From an uncultured bacterium (GTDB taxonomy: Bacteria > Verrucomicrobiota > Kiritimatiellia > CAIKKV01), in the NCBI GenBank assembly GCA_938038445.1, contig CALHRZ010000006.1, forward strand, positions 1-64,000: a stretch of 64,000 nt of DNA. The letters run 5' to 3'. Positions 43,058 through 54,140 of the stretch are shown here, piece after piece. Both the position numbers and the translations under genes were made by a program. The notes beneath the pieces were generated by a model, which did no database searches, was not told the DNA's origin, and was given only the letters and a program-made list of their open reading frames with translations. Each line of letters starts with the position of its first letter. The first letter of the stretch is position 1.

Positions 43058-43231
43058 ATGCTCGGAATTCCAGACAAAGCCGTGTTTCTCGCCTACGCTC
43101 TCTCGGTATTCAGCGCCCTCCTCTGCGTACTCTATGGAGTCGCGAACTGGAACAAAGGCGATGAGCCGATTCAAACAGAAGATGTCCAGTGGGCCAAAGA
43201 GGAAAAAGAAGACATCGAAGAAACGCTCTAA
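43058..43231 (+). CDS. Symporter small accessory protein
   Basis: This 57-residue membrane protein has one helix, AVFLAYALSVFSALLCVLYG, then VANWNKGDEP and a charged tail (EEKEDIEETL). Short proteins of this kind precede sodium/solute symporter genes in PVC and other bacteria. The ATG at 43058 follows GGGGAG by seven bases; an earlier ATG at 43043 sits on that site. It is 17 bases from the symporter start and surely shares its transcript. Its function is thought to be assembly or stability of the transporter, not proven. Confidence 0.8.
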   Translation: MLGIPDKAVFLAYALSVFSALLCVLYGVANWNKGDEPIQTEDVQWAKEEKEDIEETL

Positions 43232-43248
43232 AGCAATAAGGAAGAACC

Positions 43249-45147
43249 ATGGACGTCGTTACACTCATCATTCTCCTGTGCTACCTGTTCGCCATCGCCT
43301 ACCTTGGATATCGCGGCTACCGACAAACCAAAACCGCAACCGATTATCTCGTCGCCGGTCGTAACATCAATCCTCTCATCATGGCCTTGTCCTACGGCGC
43401 AACGTTTATTTCAACATCTGCCATTGTAGGGTTTGGCGGTGTCGCCGCGAACCTCGGCATGGGGCTTCTCTGGCTCACCTTTCTGAACATCTTCGTCGGC
43501 ATTTACATCGCGTTCGTCTTTCTCGGAAATCCCACCCGGCGAATGGGCCACCATCTCGACGCCCATACCTTTCCCGAACTGCTCGGCAAGCGATTCCAAA
43601 GCCGAACCCTTCAGATCCTCGGCGGGCTGATCATCTTTTGCTTCATGCCGCTTTATGCGATGGCCGTCATCATCGGTGGGGCTGAATTCATCGGCCCCAT
43701 CTTCCATATCCCTTTCAACGCCGCCCTTTTTCTGTTCGCGTTCATTGTCGCGGCCTACGTGATCGCCGGCGGCATGAAAGGCGTCATGTTCACCGACGCC
43801 CTCCAAGCCACCATCATGCTGATCGGCATGATCATCCTTTTTACGGTCACCTACACCACCCTCGGGGGATTCACCACCGCTCACCAAACCTTGACGGATA
43901 TGGCCCCTCGGGTCCCCGCCCCCCTCAAAGCGATCGGCCATCGCGGCTGGACCATGATACCCGCTTTCGGCTGGGCCAAAGCCGGTACCTCCGGACCCGA
44001 AGCAATCCAATTCAATCTCTGGTGGACGATGGTGTCCACCATTATCCTCGGCGTGGGCATCGGGGTGCTCGCTCAACCTCAACTGATCGTGCGATTCATG
44101 ACGGTCAATTCCCGCCAGGCCTTAAACCGCGCCGTCGTGGCCGGTGGAATCTTTATTCTTTTCATGACCGGCGTCGCGTTTGTTGTCGGCCCCCTCTCCA
44201 ACGTCTATTTCGCCAAACGCGAAGTGATTCGATGCCGTATCGCCGATGAACAGGCGCTCCTGGACCCAGGACCCGATGGAAAGGCCAAGCTCACGCTCGT
44301 TTCATCCGACGCTCCACCCGAAATTCAAAGCCGGTCAAAACGCTTCGTCGCCTACCGGATGCCTGACGATGCCCCTGATCAGGCGCTCCGCTATGTTTTG
44401 TGGACCCCTGAAATGAAGATCACCCGCGGAGCGGAGGGCCAACTCGATGAAATCCGACCCGGCCTGATCGCCATCGCACGAACCGCAACCCTCGGCACAC
44501 CTCTGTCCGGCAACTCAGACGCCATCATTCCCCACTACGTCGCCAGTGCCTTCCCTAAATGGTTCGGCGTTGTTTTTCTGCTGACGTTGCTCGCCGCGGC
44601 CATGAGCACGCTGTCCAGCCAATTCCACGCAATGGGAACCGCCATCGGGCGTGACGTTTTTGAAACGCTCACCGGTGAACGCCATTCCTCCCGTTCCATC
44701 CTGATCACTCGCCTCGGAATCGTTTTGGGTCTCGCCGCCGCCATCGTGTTAGGGAAAACCGTCCGTTTCAATATCATTGCCCTTGCCACCGCAATCTTTT
44801 TCGGTCTCTGCGGCGCTGCATTTCTCCCCGCTTTTCTCGGTGCCCTGTTTTGGAAACGCATGAACCGCCCCGGCGCATTGGCCTCCCTTCTCGTCGGCTT
44901 CTCGGTCAGCGCGCTTTGGTCTATTTTTATCAACAGCAAAACGGCAACCGGTCTCGGAATTTGCAAAGCCCTCTTTTCCAAAGACACTCTTCTCCCCCCC
45001 TCTTTCAGCCCGACCTGGGCTGTCGTGGATCCCCTGATCGTGGCACTCCCTCTTTCTTTCCTGACAGCCGTTGCGGTTTCGCTTCTCACACGACCGATGC
45101 CGGAATCTCACGTGAAATGGTGTTTCGGCGGTTCGAAACCACAATAA
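43249..45147 (+). CDS. Sodium:solute symporter (SSS family)
   Basis: This 632-residue inner-membrane transporter uses the sodium gradient to take up an organic solute. At least twelve hydrophobic segments are visible. Family features are TDYLVAGRNINPLIMALSYG at the first helices, AGGMKGVMFTDALQATIML with the Na2-type site, and LLTLLAAAMSTLSSQFHAMG, the conserved MST-SS segment. A polar insert of about 110 residues sits at about 325-430. SSS members of this branch carry acetate, pantothenate, proline or sugars; nothing here separates these. It converges on the SUMF1-like gene with eight bases between stops. Confidence 0.88.
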   Translation: MDVVTLIILLCYLFAIAYLGYRGYRQTKTATDYLVAGRNINPLIMALSYGATFISTSAIVGFGGVAANLGMGLLWLTFLNIFVGIYIAFVFLGNPTRRMGHHLDAHTFPELLGKRFQSRTLQILGGLIIFCFMPLYAMAVIIGGAEFIGPIFHIPFNAALFLFAFIVAAYVIAGGMKGVMFTDALQATIMLIGMIILFTVTYTTLGGFTTAHQTLTDMAPRVPAPLKAIGHRGWTMIPAFGWAKAGTSGPEAIQFNLWWTMVSTIILGVGIGVLAQPQLIVRFMTVNSRQALNRAVVAGGIFILFMTGVAFVVGPLSNVYFAKREVIRCRIADEQALLDPGPDGKAKLTLVSSDAPPEIQSRSKRFVAYRMPDDAPDQALRYVLWTPEMKITRGAEGQLDEIRPGLIAIARTATLGTPLSGNSDAIIPHYVASAFPKWFGVVFLLTLLAAAMSTLSSQFHAMGTAIGRDVFETLTGERHSSRSILITRLGIVLGLAAAIVLGKTVRFNIIALATAIFFGLCGAAFLPAFLGALFWKRMNRPGALASLLVGFSVSALWSIFINSKTATGLGICKALFSKDTLLPPSFSPTWAVVDPLIVALPLSFLTAVAVSLLTRPMPESHVKWCFGGSKPQ

Positions 45148-45155
45148 CCAACCGG

Positions 45156-45950
45156 TCAGAAACGACCCGCCTCGGGATCACGAGCCACCCGAAACCCAAT
45201 CGAATTTTCGCGCGTGTCGGGAAATTCCGCCTGACGGGCCGCCGCACGACACTGCCGTTCATCGCTGAGCCAAGACCCGCCGCGCACCACCCTCCGATGC
45301 CCCGATGCCGGACCCGTCGGATCGTGGACGGTGCCGCGGGGGTAAGGACCATACCAATCTTGGCACCATTCCGCCACATTTCCCAGCATGTCCATCAGCC
45401 CCCAGGCATTCGGCCCTTTCTCCCCCACCGGACGGGTGGCCCCCTCGCTGGTTTCCCGATACCACGCCAGCGTCGACAAATCCCTCCCCATCGCGTTCGT
45501 CATCCCCGCACGGCATGCATACTCCCATTCGGCCTCCGTCGGGAGTCGAAACCCACCCCCCGCTCTCTCGTTCAGCTTCTGAATAAAAAGCTGAGCATCC
45601 TCCCAACTCACCGATTCCACCGGCCGGTTGGATCCTTCGAAAAAAGCGGGATTATCGCCCATCACCTGCACCCATTCCGCCTGAGTAATTTCATGGCGCC
45701 CTAACCAAAACCCCTGACTTAATATCACCCCATGGGGCGTCTCATCTTCCTTACGCCCCACTTCCCGGAGCGGACTTCCGCGCACAAAACGCCCCGGCTC
45801 AATCCATACCAGCTCGAGCGTCACCCCCTCCCCCAAATCCACGTTCATCGTTCGCGGAGACTGCTTCTCTTCCCCTTCGCCCCAACCCCCCAGAGCACCC
45901 GCCAATACGCCTGCCCAACCGATTCGGCTCAGCACCCGCATGATATTCAT
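45156..45950 (-). CDS. SUMF1/FGE-sulfatase-domain protein with one catalytic Cys missing
   Basis: This 264-residue secreted protein has a signal peptide (residues 1-24) and then a formylglycine-generating-enzyme fold. GFWLGRHEITQAEWVQVMGD, SWEDAQLFIQKLNE, RLPTEAEWEYACRAG and GLMDMLGNVAEWCQDWYG are clear FGE segments. At the active site the family reads GGSxxCxxxxC; this protein reads GGSWLSDERQC, so the first of the two copper-binding Cys is Ser. Many SUMF1 proteins without that pair have other or unknown roles (for example lectin-like or ergothioneine-type functions). It is therefore doubtful as the maturase of the sulfatase at 7647-9086. Confidence 0.82.
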   Translation of the reverse strand: MNIMRVLSRIGWAGVLAGALGGWGEGEEKQSPRTMNVDLGEGVTLELVWIEPGRFVRGSPLREVGRKEDETPHGVILSQGFWLGRHEITQAEWVQVMGDNPAFFEGSNRPVESVSWEDAQLFIQKLNERAGGGFRLPTEAEWEYACRAGMTNAMGRDLSTLAWYRETSEGATRPVGEKGPNAWGLMDMLGNVAEWCQDWYGPYPRGTVHDPTGPASGHRRVVRGGSWLSDERQCRAAARQAEFPDTRENSIGFRVARDPEAGRF

Positions 45951-46731
45951 CTCGCCCCACCTATTACCTTTTTAACCTTATCATGCATTTCTTGCCATGA
46001 AAACTTTCTTTTTAGCGGCCGGCTTTTCCTGTAGGGAAACGGTGTAAATCCCCCCAAGAAAAACCACGATGAACCCTACTCACCATGAATACTGCTGCTC
46101 ACTGGAGCGGTGGGTCCGTTTCGTCCACAACCACCTCCATCCCCTTCGCAAACACGCCGAACAGCTCAGTTTCGTCCCTCCCTATCGGGCCATTTGGCCA
46201 TGCAGGCCCATGATACAGCCTCTGCCGTTCTTTCGGCCGATCCCGATACCGACGACCGCCAATCTGTCCCATCGCCAGATTGGGTCACACCATCCATTCC
46301 GAGATGGCAAAATGGCCAACGCAAACGATCACCGCCGGGGCGAACTTGGTGCTCAAAGGCAAGGGGCGCGCCACGACTCCGTCGCGGTCTCCTCAGCCGA
46401 GGTAGGCCACAAACGGTATGCAGGTGTATCCGTCGGAGGCGTTTTTCCAATGACTCGACCTCGAGTCGCCCAGTTGTAAACATTGCTCGATACCAAAGTC
46501 CCTTTTGCGTCCTGAGCCCCTCACTGGCGTTCCGATGGCAACTCGATGAACATCTGTGATATCACACTTCCGGAAGTGTGATATCCTTCGTCGCGAGGTT
46601 TGTCTGCCACGCCACGCTCACTGCTTTTGCTCCACAAAAAAAAGAAGGGACCGTTAGCGTGAAACGCCGCGAGTGCGAAGCCCTCGCTCCGCCCTGCGTC
46701 ACGGAAGCACACGCCCCTCATTTCAATCGCC
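45951..46731. other. Long intergenic region upstream of lon with two perfect palindromes
   Basis: About 780 bases without a convincing gene. Short frames (for example plus strand 46069-46479 and 46110-46559, minus strand 46166-46483) overlap each other and have no known motif; a 16-codon frame opens at 45996. Two perfect inverted repeats stand out: GACTCGA-CC-TCGAGTC at 46452-46467 and the 28-base palindrome at 46558-46585. The region could hold a decayed gene or a control region. I see no IS ends. Confidence 0.5.
46558..46585. repeat. Perfect 28-base palindrome upstream of lon
   Basis: GATATCACACTTCC is followed directly by its exact complement GGAAGTGTGATATC, with no spacer. It lies 147 bases before the lon promoter. 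A dimeric repressor site is the simplest reading; without a loop it makes a poor RNA terminator. It is not the CIRCE element. Confidence 0.7.
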
Positions 46732-46760
46732 TTGCCGCAACGAAAACCCTTTGTCATAAT
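46732..46760 (+). promoter_or_regulatory. Putative sigma-70-type promoter of lon
   Basis: TTGCCG and CATAAT are 17 bases apart. The transcription start at about 46767 leaves a leader of some 20 bases with AGAGG before the ATG at 46788, so promoter, site and start agree. Confidence 0.55.
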
Positions 46761-46787
46761 GAGATTCCAAACCAAGAGGCAATGGCA

Positions 46788-49322
46788 ATGCCCGAACAAG
46801 AAAAAGGAACGGATGTTGTGGTCGAACCAGCGGCACCAGCTCCAACGGAAACGGCCCGCTCCGAACCCCCCTTGATTATTCCCGCTCGCTTCCTGCTTCC
46901 GCCGGTTTTGCCGATTCTTCCCTTGCCCCACCGCCCCCTTTTCCCTGGCATGATTGTCCCTCTTCCCATCGAAGACACCTATCGCCCCCTCGTGGAGGAG
47001 ACAATCCGCAACGACAAACGGCCCAAATTCATCGGTTTGGTCCTCGCCCGTCGCCTCGAATCCGGGCGCGTCCCCAAGCCTGACGATCTCTACGCTGTGG
47101 GCACAGTCGCGGAAATCACCCAGGCCGGGCGATCGGAAGAAAACGGACCCCTCGTCATTGTCGTAGCCGGCCATAGCCGTTTTCGCATCGAACAGTTCAC
47201 CGCCACCGAGCCCTTCCTGCGGGCCCAGGTTCATCATCTGCCCGAACCTGAGATGGAACAGAACAACGAGCTCAAGGCCTATGCCCAGTCCTTGATCTCC
47301 CTCATGCGGGAATTGCTCAATCTTAACCCTCTTTTCAAGGAGGAATTGCGCCTGTTCCTCTCCCACTCGAATTTGAACGAACCCGGTCGCCTTGCCGATT
47401 TCGCTGCGGCGCTCACCACAGCCGATGGTTCGGAACTGCAACAGATTCTCGAAACAATCAGTATCCGAGAGCGCATCGAAAAAGCCCACCTGTTGCTCAC
47501 CCGGGAACTGGAAATCTCCCGCCTGAAGGCCAACATCGGCAAGCAGGTCGAGGAAAAACTCTCGAAACAACAGCGGGAATTCTTTCTCCGTGAACAACTC
47601 AAGGCCATCAAAAAAGAACTCGGCATCGAAAAAGAAGGCAAAGAAACGGAGCTGGAACGGTTCCGCAAACGGCTCGAAACGCTTGCCCTCTCGGAGGAAG
47701 CCCGGACCCGGGTGCAGGAAGAACTCGATAAGCTTGCGGTCACGGAACCGGCATCCCCCGAATATGCCGTATCCCGAAATTACCTCGAATGGATCACTTC
47801 TCTTCCATGGGGAATCGAAACCCCCGACACTTTCGACATTAAACACGCCCGGATGATCCTCGACCGCGATCACTATGGCCTCGAGGATGTAAAGGATCGC
47901 ATCCTCGAATTCCTCGCCGTGGGCATCCTCAAGGGCCGAATTTCGGGCTCGATCCTTTGCCTCGTCGGCCCCCCCGGCGTTGGCAAAACCTCGATCGGCC
48001 AGGCGGTCGCGGAAAGTATCGGCCGAAAGTTTTACCGCTTTTCGCTCGGCGGCATGCGGGATGAGGCGGAAATCAAGGGGCACCGTCGAACGTACATCGG
48101 CGCCATGCCGGGCAAATTCATTCAGTCCCTGAAAGTCTGCAATTCCCGCAACCCTGTTATTATGCTGGACGAAATCGACAAAATCGGCGCCAGTTTTCAA
48201 GGTGACCCCGCCTCCGCCCTTCTCGAAGTGCTCGATCCTGCCCAGAACAAAGATTTCCTCGATCACTTTCTGGATGTGCGATTCGATCTCTCCCGCGTTC
48301 TGTTCATCTGCACGGCAAACCAAACAGACACCATCCCGGAACCTCTCTTGGACCGAATGGAGATCATCAAACTCTCCGGCTATATCCTCGAAGAAAAGAT
48401 CGAAATCGCCCGTCGTCACCTTATCCCCCGCCAGCTTGCGGAACACGGTCTAAAGCCCGATCAGGTCCGAATCGCGGTTCCTGCTCTTGGGGAGATCATT
48501 GACGGCTATGCGCGCGAACCCGGCGTCCGTTCACTTGAAAACGAAATCCGGAAGCTCTTCCGCAAGGTGGCGCGTCGAATCGTCGAAGGGGACCGCCGCA
48601 CGGTCTCGATTGCCCGCGACCGGCTTCCGGAATTCCTTGGGCAGCGCCGTTTTCCCAAAACCGATCCTTTCTCGCTCAACCGGCCCGGTATCGTGCTGGG
48701 GCTGGCCTGGACAAGCCTCGGGGGTGCTACCCTTTACGTGGAGGCGGCCTCCGTGCCCTCAAAAACCGGCGGATTCAAACAAACCGGTCAACTCGGCAAG
48801 GTTATGGTCGAGTCCTCGGAAATCGCCTACAGTGTAATTCGGGGGCTTTTGGCGCAGTCCGAAGAGTTCCGCCGCTTCTTTGAAGAGAACATCATCCATC
48901 TTCACGTGCCGGCAGGAGCCACGCCAAAGGATGGCCCTTCTGCGGGCATCACGATGGCTGCCGCCCTGTTCTCCCTGGCGACCCGTACACCTCTGCGCCG
49001 GAAGATCGCCATGACGGGAGAACTCTCCTTGACCGGTCAAGTGATGCCTGTCGGCGGCATCCGCGAAAAAACGATCGCCGCTCGCCGGGCCGGTGTCCGA
49101 ACCCTCCTTCTGCCGGAGGACAATCGAAAAGATTTCGAAGAATTACCGGACTATCTCCGCCGCGGATTCACCGTCCATTATGTCCGGACCATCGAGGAAG
49201 TGATTCGCCTGGCCTTCGGAAATGTAGCCCGTTTGTCCAGTTTGCTCCCGTCCCTTGCGTCTCCAAAAACACCCAACCGTTCCGGGAGAACCCAGAATGT
49301 CCAGCCCCCCCGAACCCGATGA
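46788..49322 (+). CDS. lon: ATP-dependent protease Lon
   Basis: This 844-residue AAA+ protease degrades damaged and regulatory proteins. Residues 40-260 form the LON N-terminal domain ([16 protein letters not shown]), followed by a coiled part ([20 protein letters not shown]). The ATPase has Walker [10 protein letters not shown], the box [10 protein letters not shown] and the sensor LDRMEIIKL. The protease end shows the Ser-Lys dyad in [13 protein letters not shown] and later [16 protein letters not shown] and [11 protein letters not shown] 46788 is chosen because AGAGG lies eight bases before it and a promoter lies just ahead; the frame opening at 46578 would cross that promoter. Its end overlaps the next gene by 26 bases. 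Confidence 0.95.
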   Translation: MPEQEKGTDVVVEPAAPAPTETARSEPPLIIPARFLLPPVLPILPLPHRPLFPGMIVPLPIEDTYRPLVEETIRNDKRPKFIGLVLARRLESGRVPKPDDLYAVGTVAEITQAGRSEENGPLVIVVAGHSRFRIEQFTATEPFLRAQVHHLPEPEMEQNNELKAYAQSLISLMRELLNLNPLFKEELRLFLSHSNLNEPGRLADFAAALTTADGSELQQILETISIRERIEKAHLLLTRELEISRLKANIGKQVEEKLSKQQREFFLREQLKAIKKELGIEKEGKETELERFRKRLETLALSEEARTRVQEELDKLAVTEPASPEYAVSRNYLEWITSLPWGIETPDTFDIKHARMILDRDHYGLEDVKDRILEFLAVGILKGRISGSILCLVGPPGVGKTSIGQAVAESIGRKFYRFSLGGMRDEAEIKGHRRTYIGAMPGKFIQSLKVCNSRNPVIMLDEIDKIGASFQGDPASALLEVLDPAQNKDFLDHFLDVRFDLSRVLFICTANQTDTIPEPLLDRMEIIKLSGYILEEKIEIARRHLIPRQLAEHGLKPDQVRIAVPALGEIIDGYAREPGVRSLENEIRKLFRKVARRIVEGDRRTVSIARDRLPEFLGQRRFPKTDPFSLNRPGIVLGLAWTSLGGATLYVEAASVPSKTGGFKQTGQLGKVMVESSEIAYSVIRGLLAQSEEFRRFFEENIIHLHVPAGATPKDGPSAGITMAAALFSLATRTPLRRKIAMTGELSLTGQVMPVGGIREKTIAARRAGVRTLLLPEDNRKDFEELPDYLRRGFTVHYVRTIEEVIRLAFGNVARLSSLLPSLASPKTPNRSGRTQNVQPPRTR

Positions 49323-50247
49323 TGCCTTGGCCCACATCGCGAAGTCTCTTGTCCATTGCACCGCCTGTCCCCTCGCCCGGTCAAAAAAGGGATTCGGCCT
49401 GATCGGTCGCCAAGCCGTCCATAAAGTTCTCGAGGATTTGGTCGCCGTGCTGTTCCCAGGTTGCCACGGTTACGAGGCCGTTCCTTCGGAACATTTGCCC
49501 GGCTATATCGAAGAAAAACTGCACGCCATCCGCGCCTCCCTCCGCCGGCAGGTCGAACTCGCTTTTCGCTACCAATGCGAATTCGACCAATGCCGAAATT
49601 GCGGCGATTGCCGGCGCCATGCCGAAAAGGCTGTCCATACGCTGCTCAACGAACTGCCGCAAATCAAGGAGATCCTCCAGCAGGATATCGAAGCCGCCTA
49701 TGCAGGAGACCCGGCTGCCCAGTCTTATATGGAAATCGTGATGAGTTATCCGGGCCTTTTCGCCATCATGACACATCGGATCGCCCATGTCCTCTACCGT
49801 GAAAAAGTTCCCCTCATCCCCCGGATCCTGTCCGAATACGCCCACTCCCAGACGGGGATTGATATTCACCCGGGAGCGAAGATCGGCCCCGCCTTCTTCA
49901 TTGACCACGGCACGGGCGTCGTCATCGGCGAAACCTGCGTGATCGGAAAAAATGTCAAAATCTACCAGGGCGTCACCCTCGGAGCATTGAGCTTCCCTCT
50001 GGACGAAAAAGGCCGTCCCATCAAAGGAATCAAACGCCACCCCAACGTGGAGGACAATGTGACGATTTACGCCGGCGCTACTATTTTGGGGGGAGAAACC
50101 ACGATTGGCGAAGGATCGGTCATTGGCGGAAACGTCTGGCTGACCCATTCCGTCCCTCCTCATTCCACTGTCTATAACCGTCAGCCGAGTCCCCTCATCC
50201 GGGAAAAGCAAAGCAAGTCTCAAGATTCGGGAGCTTCCACGTCGTGA
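49297..50247 (+). CDS. Serine O-acetyltransferase (EpsC/CysE-like)
   Basis: This 316-residue enzyme transfers acetyl from acetyl-CoA to serine, the first step of cysteine synthesis. The N-terminal 130 residues are helical and hold a Cys-rich segment ([15 protein letters not shown]), unusual for CysE; it could bind a metal. The C-terminal half is a left-handed beta helix of hexapeptides: [40 protein letters not shown] and [10 protein letters not shown], with the catalytic His in IDHGTG. The ATG at 49297 follows GGGAGAA by six bases and overlaps lon. The stop overlaps the purL GTG as GTGA. The long N-terminus is like EpsC proteins. Confidence 0.88.
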   Translation: MSSPPEPDDALAHIAKSLVHCTACPLARSKKGFGLIGRQAVHKVLEDLVAVLFPGCHGYEAVPSEHLPGYIEEKLHAIRASLRRQVELAFRYQCEFDQCRNCGDCRRHAEKAVHTLLNELPQIKEILQQDIEAAYAGDPAAQSYMEIVMSYPGLFAIMTHRIAHVLYREKVPLIPRILSEYAHSQTGIDIHPGAKIGPAFFIDHGTGVVIGETCVIGKNVKIYQGVTLGALSFPLDEKGRPIKGIKRHPNVEDNVTIYAGATILGGETTIGEGSVIGGNVWLTHSVPPHSTVYNRQPSPLIREKQSKSQDSGASTS

Positions 50248-53200
50248 GCCTGCCGCTTGTTCTTCGCGGAGGACCCGCACTCGCCCCGTTCCGGCGCGAA
50301 TGGCTATTGCGTTCTCTCCAGGCGGCCCAACCTCCCGCCCTTCCTGCCCTTTTGAAGACCCACGCCGTTTATATTCTCGAAGTCCCATCTCCCCTCTCGG
50401 AAGAAACTCTCGACAAAGTCCGTGCCCTCCTCCATGCGAAGGAAACCTTTTCTCCCTCCCTGTCGGAGGGATTCTTCGTAACCCCACGAAAAGGAACCAT
50501 CTCCCCCTGGTCCTCAAAAGCGACCGATATTTTCCATAACTGCGGGCTGCACGATATCCGTCGGGTGGAACGCGGCATCCATTTCCAAATTTACAGTGCA
50601 GAGGGGGCCGCGCTCACCCCCACGGATTTGGGTCCTACTCTATTCCTCCTCTACGACCGCATGACGGAAGGGGTTTACCAGGACGTGTCAGACCTCTTTC
50701 ATCACCGCCCCCCTCAACCGCTTCGAACCCTTCCGGTTCTCGAGGAGGGGATTGAAGCCCTTCGCCGTGCCAACCAGGAGATGGGCCTCGCGCTCAACGA
50801 AGCGGAAATCGCGTACCTCTTCGACCTATGCCGCCGTCTCCAACGGAATCCCACCGACGTGGAACTGATGATGTTCGCACAGGTCAATTCCGAGCATTGC
50901 CGCCATAAGATTTTTCGGGCCTCCTGGACGCTGGACGGGATTCCCCAGCCGTACTCCCTCTTCGACATGATCCGGCATACGCACCGCCTTCATCCTGGCC
51001 CGACCCTCCTTGCCTACCGGGACAATGCGGCTGTCCTGACCGGCTGGAAAACCGACTGGTTTCGCCTTGCCGTAGACGGTTCCAGGCGTTACGGTTACGA
51101 GACGGAAGACCTCGATATTCTTGTCAAGGTCGAAACCCACAACCATCCCACTGCCATTTCGCCTTATTCAGGCGCCGCCACCGGCATCGGAGGGGAAATC
51201 CGGGACGAAGGCGCAACGGGAATTGGCGGAAAAACAAAAGCCGGCCTTTGCGCCTTTCTCGTCTCCAATCTTCGCATCCCCGGCTTCGAACAACCCTGGG
51301 AAACCGAGTGGGCTCCTTTCCCCACACGGTTCGCCACACCCCTTCAAATCATGACCGAGGGCCCCATCGGCGGAGCCGGATTCGGCAACGAGTTCGGCCG
51401 CCCTCTTTTGACCGGTTTGTTTCGAACGTTCGAAACCGTCCACAACGGAAAGTTGAGGGGATATCACAAGCCGATCATGGCGGCCGGGGGACTCGGTGTC
51501 ATCCGCCGCGGACATATCGAAAAAAAGCCGATCCCCCAAGGGGCCTACATTCTACAGATCGGCGGACCGGCCCTTCGAATCGGCCTGGGAGGAGGCGCAG
51601 CATCGTCCATGGACGGGGGCGCCAATCTTCTGGATCTCGATTTCGATTCGGTCCAGCGGGACAACGCGGAAATGCAACGGCGCGCACAGGAAGTTCTGGA
51701 TGCGTGCATCGCCCTCGGCACCGACAATCCCATCCTCAGCATCCATGACGTAGGTGCTGGGGGACTCTCGAACGCCTGCCCGGAATTGGTGGCGCCTCAT
51801 GGCGCCGTTTTCCGGTTGCGCCGAATTCCGAATCAAGAACCTTCCATGAGTCCCATGGAGATCTGGTGCTGCGAAGCCCAGGAACGCTATGTCCTGGCGG
51901 TGGCACCGGAAAATCTCGAGCGTTTTCTCGCCCTCTGCCGGCGGGAACGATGCCCCGTCGCCGTCATCGGCGAAGCGCGGGGGGATGGCCGGCTCATTTT
52001 GGACGATGAACAGTTCGGTAACCGCCCCATCGACCTTCCCATGAAGGATTTGCTGGGCAATCCCCCCCGAATGCATCGGACGGCGAAGACGGAATGCCTC
52101 GCCCCCCCACCCCCTTTCAACCCCGAAGGGTTATCGCTGGACGAGGCCGTGCATCGCGTGCTCCGTCTTCCCGCCGTTGCGGCCAAAACCTTTCTGATCA
52201 CCATTGCAGATCGCTCGATTACGGGTCTTGTCGCCCGGGATCAGATGGTCGGCCCCTGGCAAATGCCCGTCGCGGATGCCGCAATCACACTCGCCTCTTA
52301 TCGCGACACGGTCGGCGAAGCAATCGCCTTGGGCGAACGAACGCCCGTCGCATTGCTCAATCCGGCCGCCTCCGGCCGGCTCGCCGTTGGCGAGGCGTTG
52401 ACCAATCTGGCCTGTGCCCCGGTTGCCTCTCTCGACCGCGTTGTTCTCTCCGCAAACTGGATGTGCGCCTGCGGCGAACCGGGGGAGGATGCCGCCCTTT
52501 TCGAAACCGTTCGCGCGGTCGCTCTTGAACTTTGCCCCGCCCTTGGCCTTTGCATCCCCGTGGGTAAGGACTCGCTCTCCATGCGAGCCGTTTGGACCGA
52601 TCCCGCGGGAAATACCCACCGGATGACCGCTCCTCTGAGCCTTCTCGTCAGCGCCTTCGGTCCGGTCGAGGATGCCCGGCTCGCTCGAACTCCTCTGTTG
52701 GCGCCACGGCCCGATACAACGCTTGTCCTGGTGGATCTCGGACGAAAAGCCAATCGAATGGGCGGTTCCGCTCTCTGCCAAGTTTTTCAACGCCCCGGGG
52801 GACCACCACCCGACCTGGATTCCCCGGCCGATCTGACCGCCTTCTTCGCCGCCACGCGAGAACTTTTGCGAAAAAAACTCCTCCTCGCCTACCACGATCG
52901 TTCCGACGGCGGCCTCTTCGTGACTCTCGCGGAAATGGCTTTCGCCTCCAACCGCGGGGTGGACATTCGGTTGGATTCTCTTGGACCCGATCCTTTCTCA
53001 GCCCTTTTTTCCGAAGAACTGGGCGCCGTTTTTCAGGTGGCCGACCGAGACCTTCCCCATGTCTCCGAAATCCTTCGACGCCACCACCTCTGCGCTTGTG
53101 CCACCCTCCTCGGCAAACCGACCGATGAGCCGATATTCCGCATCCGAAATCGGCATCAGGTCCTCTTCCAAGAACGAGTGGGCACGTTGCGAAAGCTTTG

Positions 53201-54140
53201 GTGGGAAACCACATTCCACATGCAGTCACGACGCGATCATCCGGAAACCGCCCACGAAGAGTTTATCGCCGTCCAGGACGATGCGGATCCCGGTCTGACT
53301 GCGGAACCGACCTTTCACCCCGGTGAAGCCCCAGCCGTCATTGGCCAGACTCGCCCACGGATTGCGATTCTCCGTGAACAGGGAGTCAATGGACACCTGG
53401 AAATGGCCGCTGCCTTTGAGCGGGCCGGTTTCGATCCCGTCGATGTGCACATGACCGATCTGCTCTCGGGTGAAGAAGACTTGCAGAACTTTTCAGGACT
53501 GGTTGCCTGCGGAGGTTTTTCCTATGGTGACGTGCTGGGAGCCGGTTCCGGCTGGGCCCGATCCATTCTCTTCAACCCACGGCTTCGAGAAATCTTTGCC
53601 GCTTTTTTCGCACGGCCCCACACCTTTTCCTTGGGGGTCTGTAACGGCTGCCAGATGCTTTCCCAATTAAAATCCCTCATCCCGGGCGCAAGCGCATGGC
53701 CCCGCTTCGTGCGAAATCGTTGCCAACAGTTTGAAGCCCGCCTTGTCCAGGTCGAGATTCTCGATTCTCCCTCCTTATTCCTCAAAGGTATGGCCGGCTC
53801 CCGGCTGCCTATCCCCGTCGCCCACGGTGAAGGGCGCGTCGAGTTTGAGAATCCCGGCGATGAAACAACCCTGCACGCCCACCATCTGGTGGCAGTCCGG
53901 TATCTGGACCACCGAAACCACCCGACCGAAATATATCCCTTCAATCCGAACGGCTCTCCGGGCGGTATGACGGGATTTACGTCCCTCGATGGCCGCGCCA
54001 CAATTCTGATGCCTCATCCCGAACGAGCCTTCCGAAGCATTCAGCTCTCCTATGTTCCTCCTCCCTTTGTGGACCGCGAAGAAGGACCCTGGCTCCGTTT
54101 CTTTCAAAACGCATACGCCTGGGCAAAGGAACGGTGCTAA
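50244..54140 (+). CDS. purL: Phosphoribosylformylglycinamidine synthase, single-chain PurL
   Basis: This 1298-residue enzyme converts FGAR, glutamine and ATP to FGAM in purine synthesis. The single-chain form is the one of E. coli type (about 1295 residues), not the PurLQS set. N-terminal domain to about 150; then HTHxLHPG-like and [10 protein letters not shown], the first ATP site [20 protein letters not shown] (as [13 protein letters not shown] here), [12 protein letters not shown] and the second synthase half. The last 270 residues are a glutaminase: [15 protein letters not shown], nucleophile in GVCNGCQML and the His-Glu of HPERAF. The GTG start at 50244 overlaps the cysE-like stop. No other pur genes are nearby. 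Confidence 0.95.
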   Translation: MSLPLVLRGGPALAPFRREWLLRSLQAAQPPALPALLKTHAVYILEVPSPLSEETLDKVRALLHAKETFSPSLSEGFFVTPRKGTISPWSSKATDIFHNCGLHDIRRVERGIHFQIYSAEGAALTPTDLGPTLFLLYDRMTEGVYQDVSDLFHHRPPQPLRTLPVLEEGIEALRRANQEMGLALNEAEIAYLFDLCRRLQRNPTDVELMMFAQVNSEHCRHKIFRASWTLDGIPQPYSLFDMIRHTHRLHPGPTLLAYRDNAAVLTGWKTDWFRLAVDGSRRYGYETEDLDILVKVETHNHPTAISPYSGAATGIGGEIRDEGATGIGGKTKAGLCAFLVSNLRIPGFEQPWETEWAPFPTRFATPLQIMTEGPIGGAGFGNEFGRPLLTGLFRTFETVHNGKLRGYHKPIMAAGGLGVIRRGHIEKKPIPQGAYILQIGGPALRIGLGGGAASSMDGGANLLDLDFDSVQRDNAEMQRRAQEVLDACIALGTDNPILSIHDVGAGGLSNACPELVAPHGAVFRLRRIPNQEPSMSPMEIWCCEAQERYVLAVAPENLERFLALCRRERCPVAVIGEARGDGRLILDDEQFGNRPIDLPMKDLLGNPPRMHRTAKTECLAPPPPFNPEGLSLDEAVHRVLRLPAVAAKTFLITIADRSITGLVARDQMVGPWQMPVADAAITLASYRDTVGEAIALGERTPVALLNPAASGRLAVGEALTNLACAPVASLDRVVLSANWMCACGEPGEDAALFETVRAVALELCPALGLCIPVGKDSLSMRAVWTDPAGNTHRMTAPLSLLVSAFGPVEDARLARTPLLAPRPDTTLVLVDLGRKANRMGGSALCQVFQRPGGPPPDLDSPADLTAFFAATRELLRKKLLLAYHDRSDGGLFVTLAEMAFASNRGVDIRLDSLGPDPFSALFSEELGAVFQVADRDLPHVSEILRRHHLCACATLLGKPTDEPIFRIRNRHQVLFQERVGTLRKLWWETTFHMQSRRDHPETAHEEFIAVQDDADPGLTAEPTFHPGEAPAVIGQTRPRIAILREQGVNGHLEMAAAFERAGFDPVDVHMTDLLSGEEDLQNFSGLVACGGFSYGDVLGAGSGWARSILFNPRLREIFAAFFARPHTFSLGVCNGCQMLSQLKSLIPGASAWPRFVRNRCQQFEARLVQVEILDSPSLFLKGMAGSRLPIPVAHGEGRVEFENPGDETTLHAHHLVAVRYLDHRNHPTEIYPFNPNGSPGGMTGFTSLDGRATILMPHPERAFRSIQLSYVPPPFVDREEGPWLRFFQNAYAWAKERC

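Noticed and set aside
46069-46559. Plus-strand frames in the region before lon
   Set aside because: Two frames and one opposite frame overlap there; none has a ribosome site, a motif or consistent codon use.
46578-46787. Upstream start for lon
   Set aside because: The extension has no LON-like sequence and would cross the promoter at 46732-46760; AGAGG marks the ATG at 46788.
46521-48446. 641-codon open frame on the minus strand opposite lon
   Set aside because: It is exactly antisense to the conserved Lon ATPase domain, is rich in Phe, Glu and Asp from reversed codons, has no known motif, and is a shadow of G+C-rich coding sequence.
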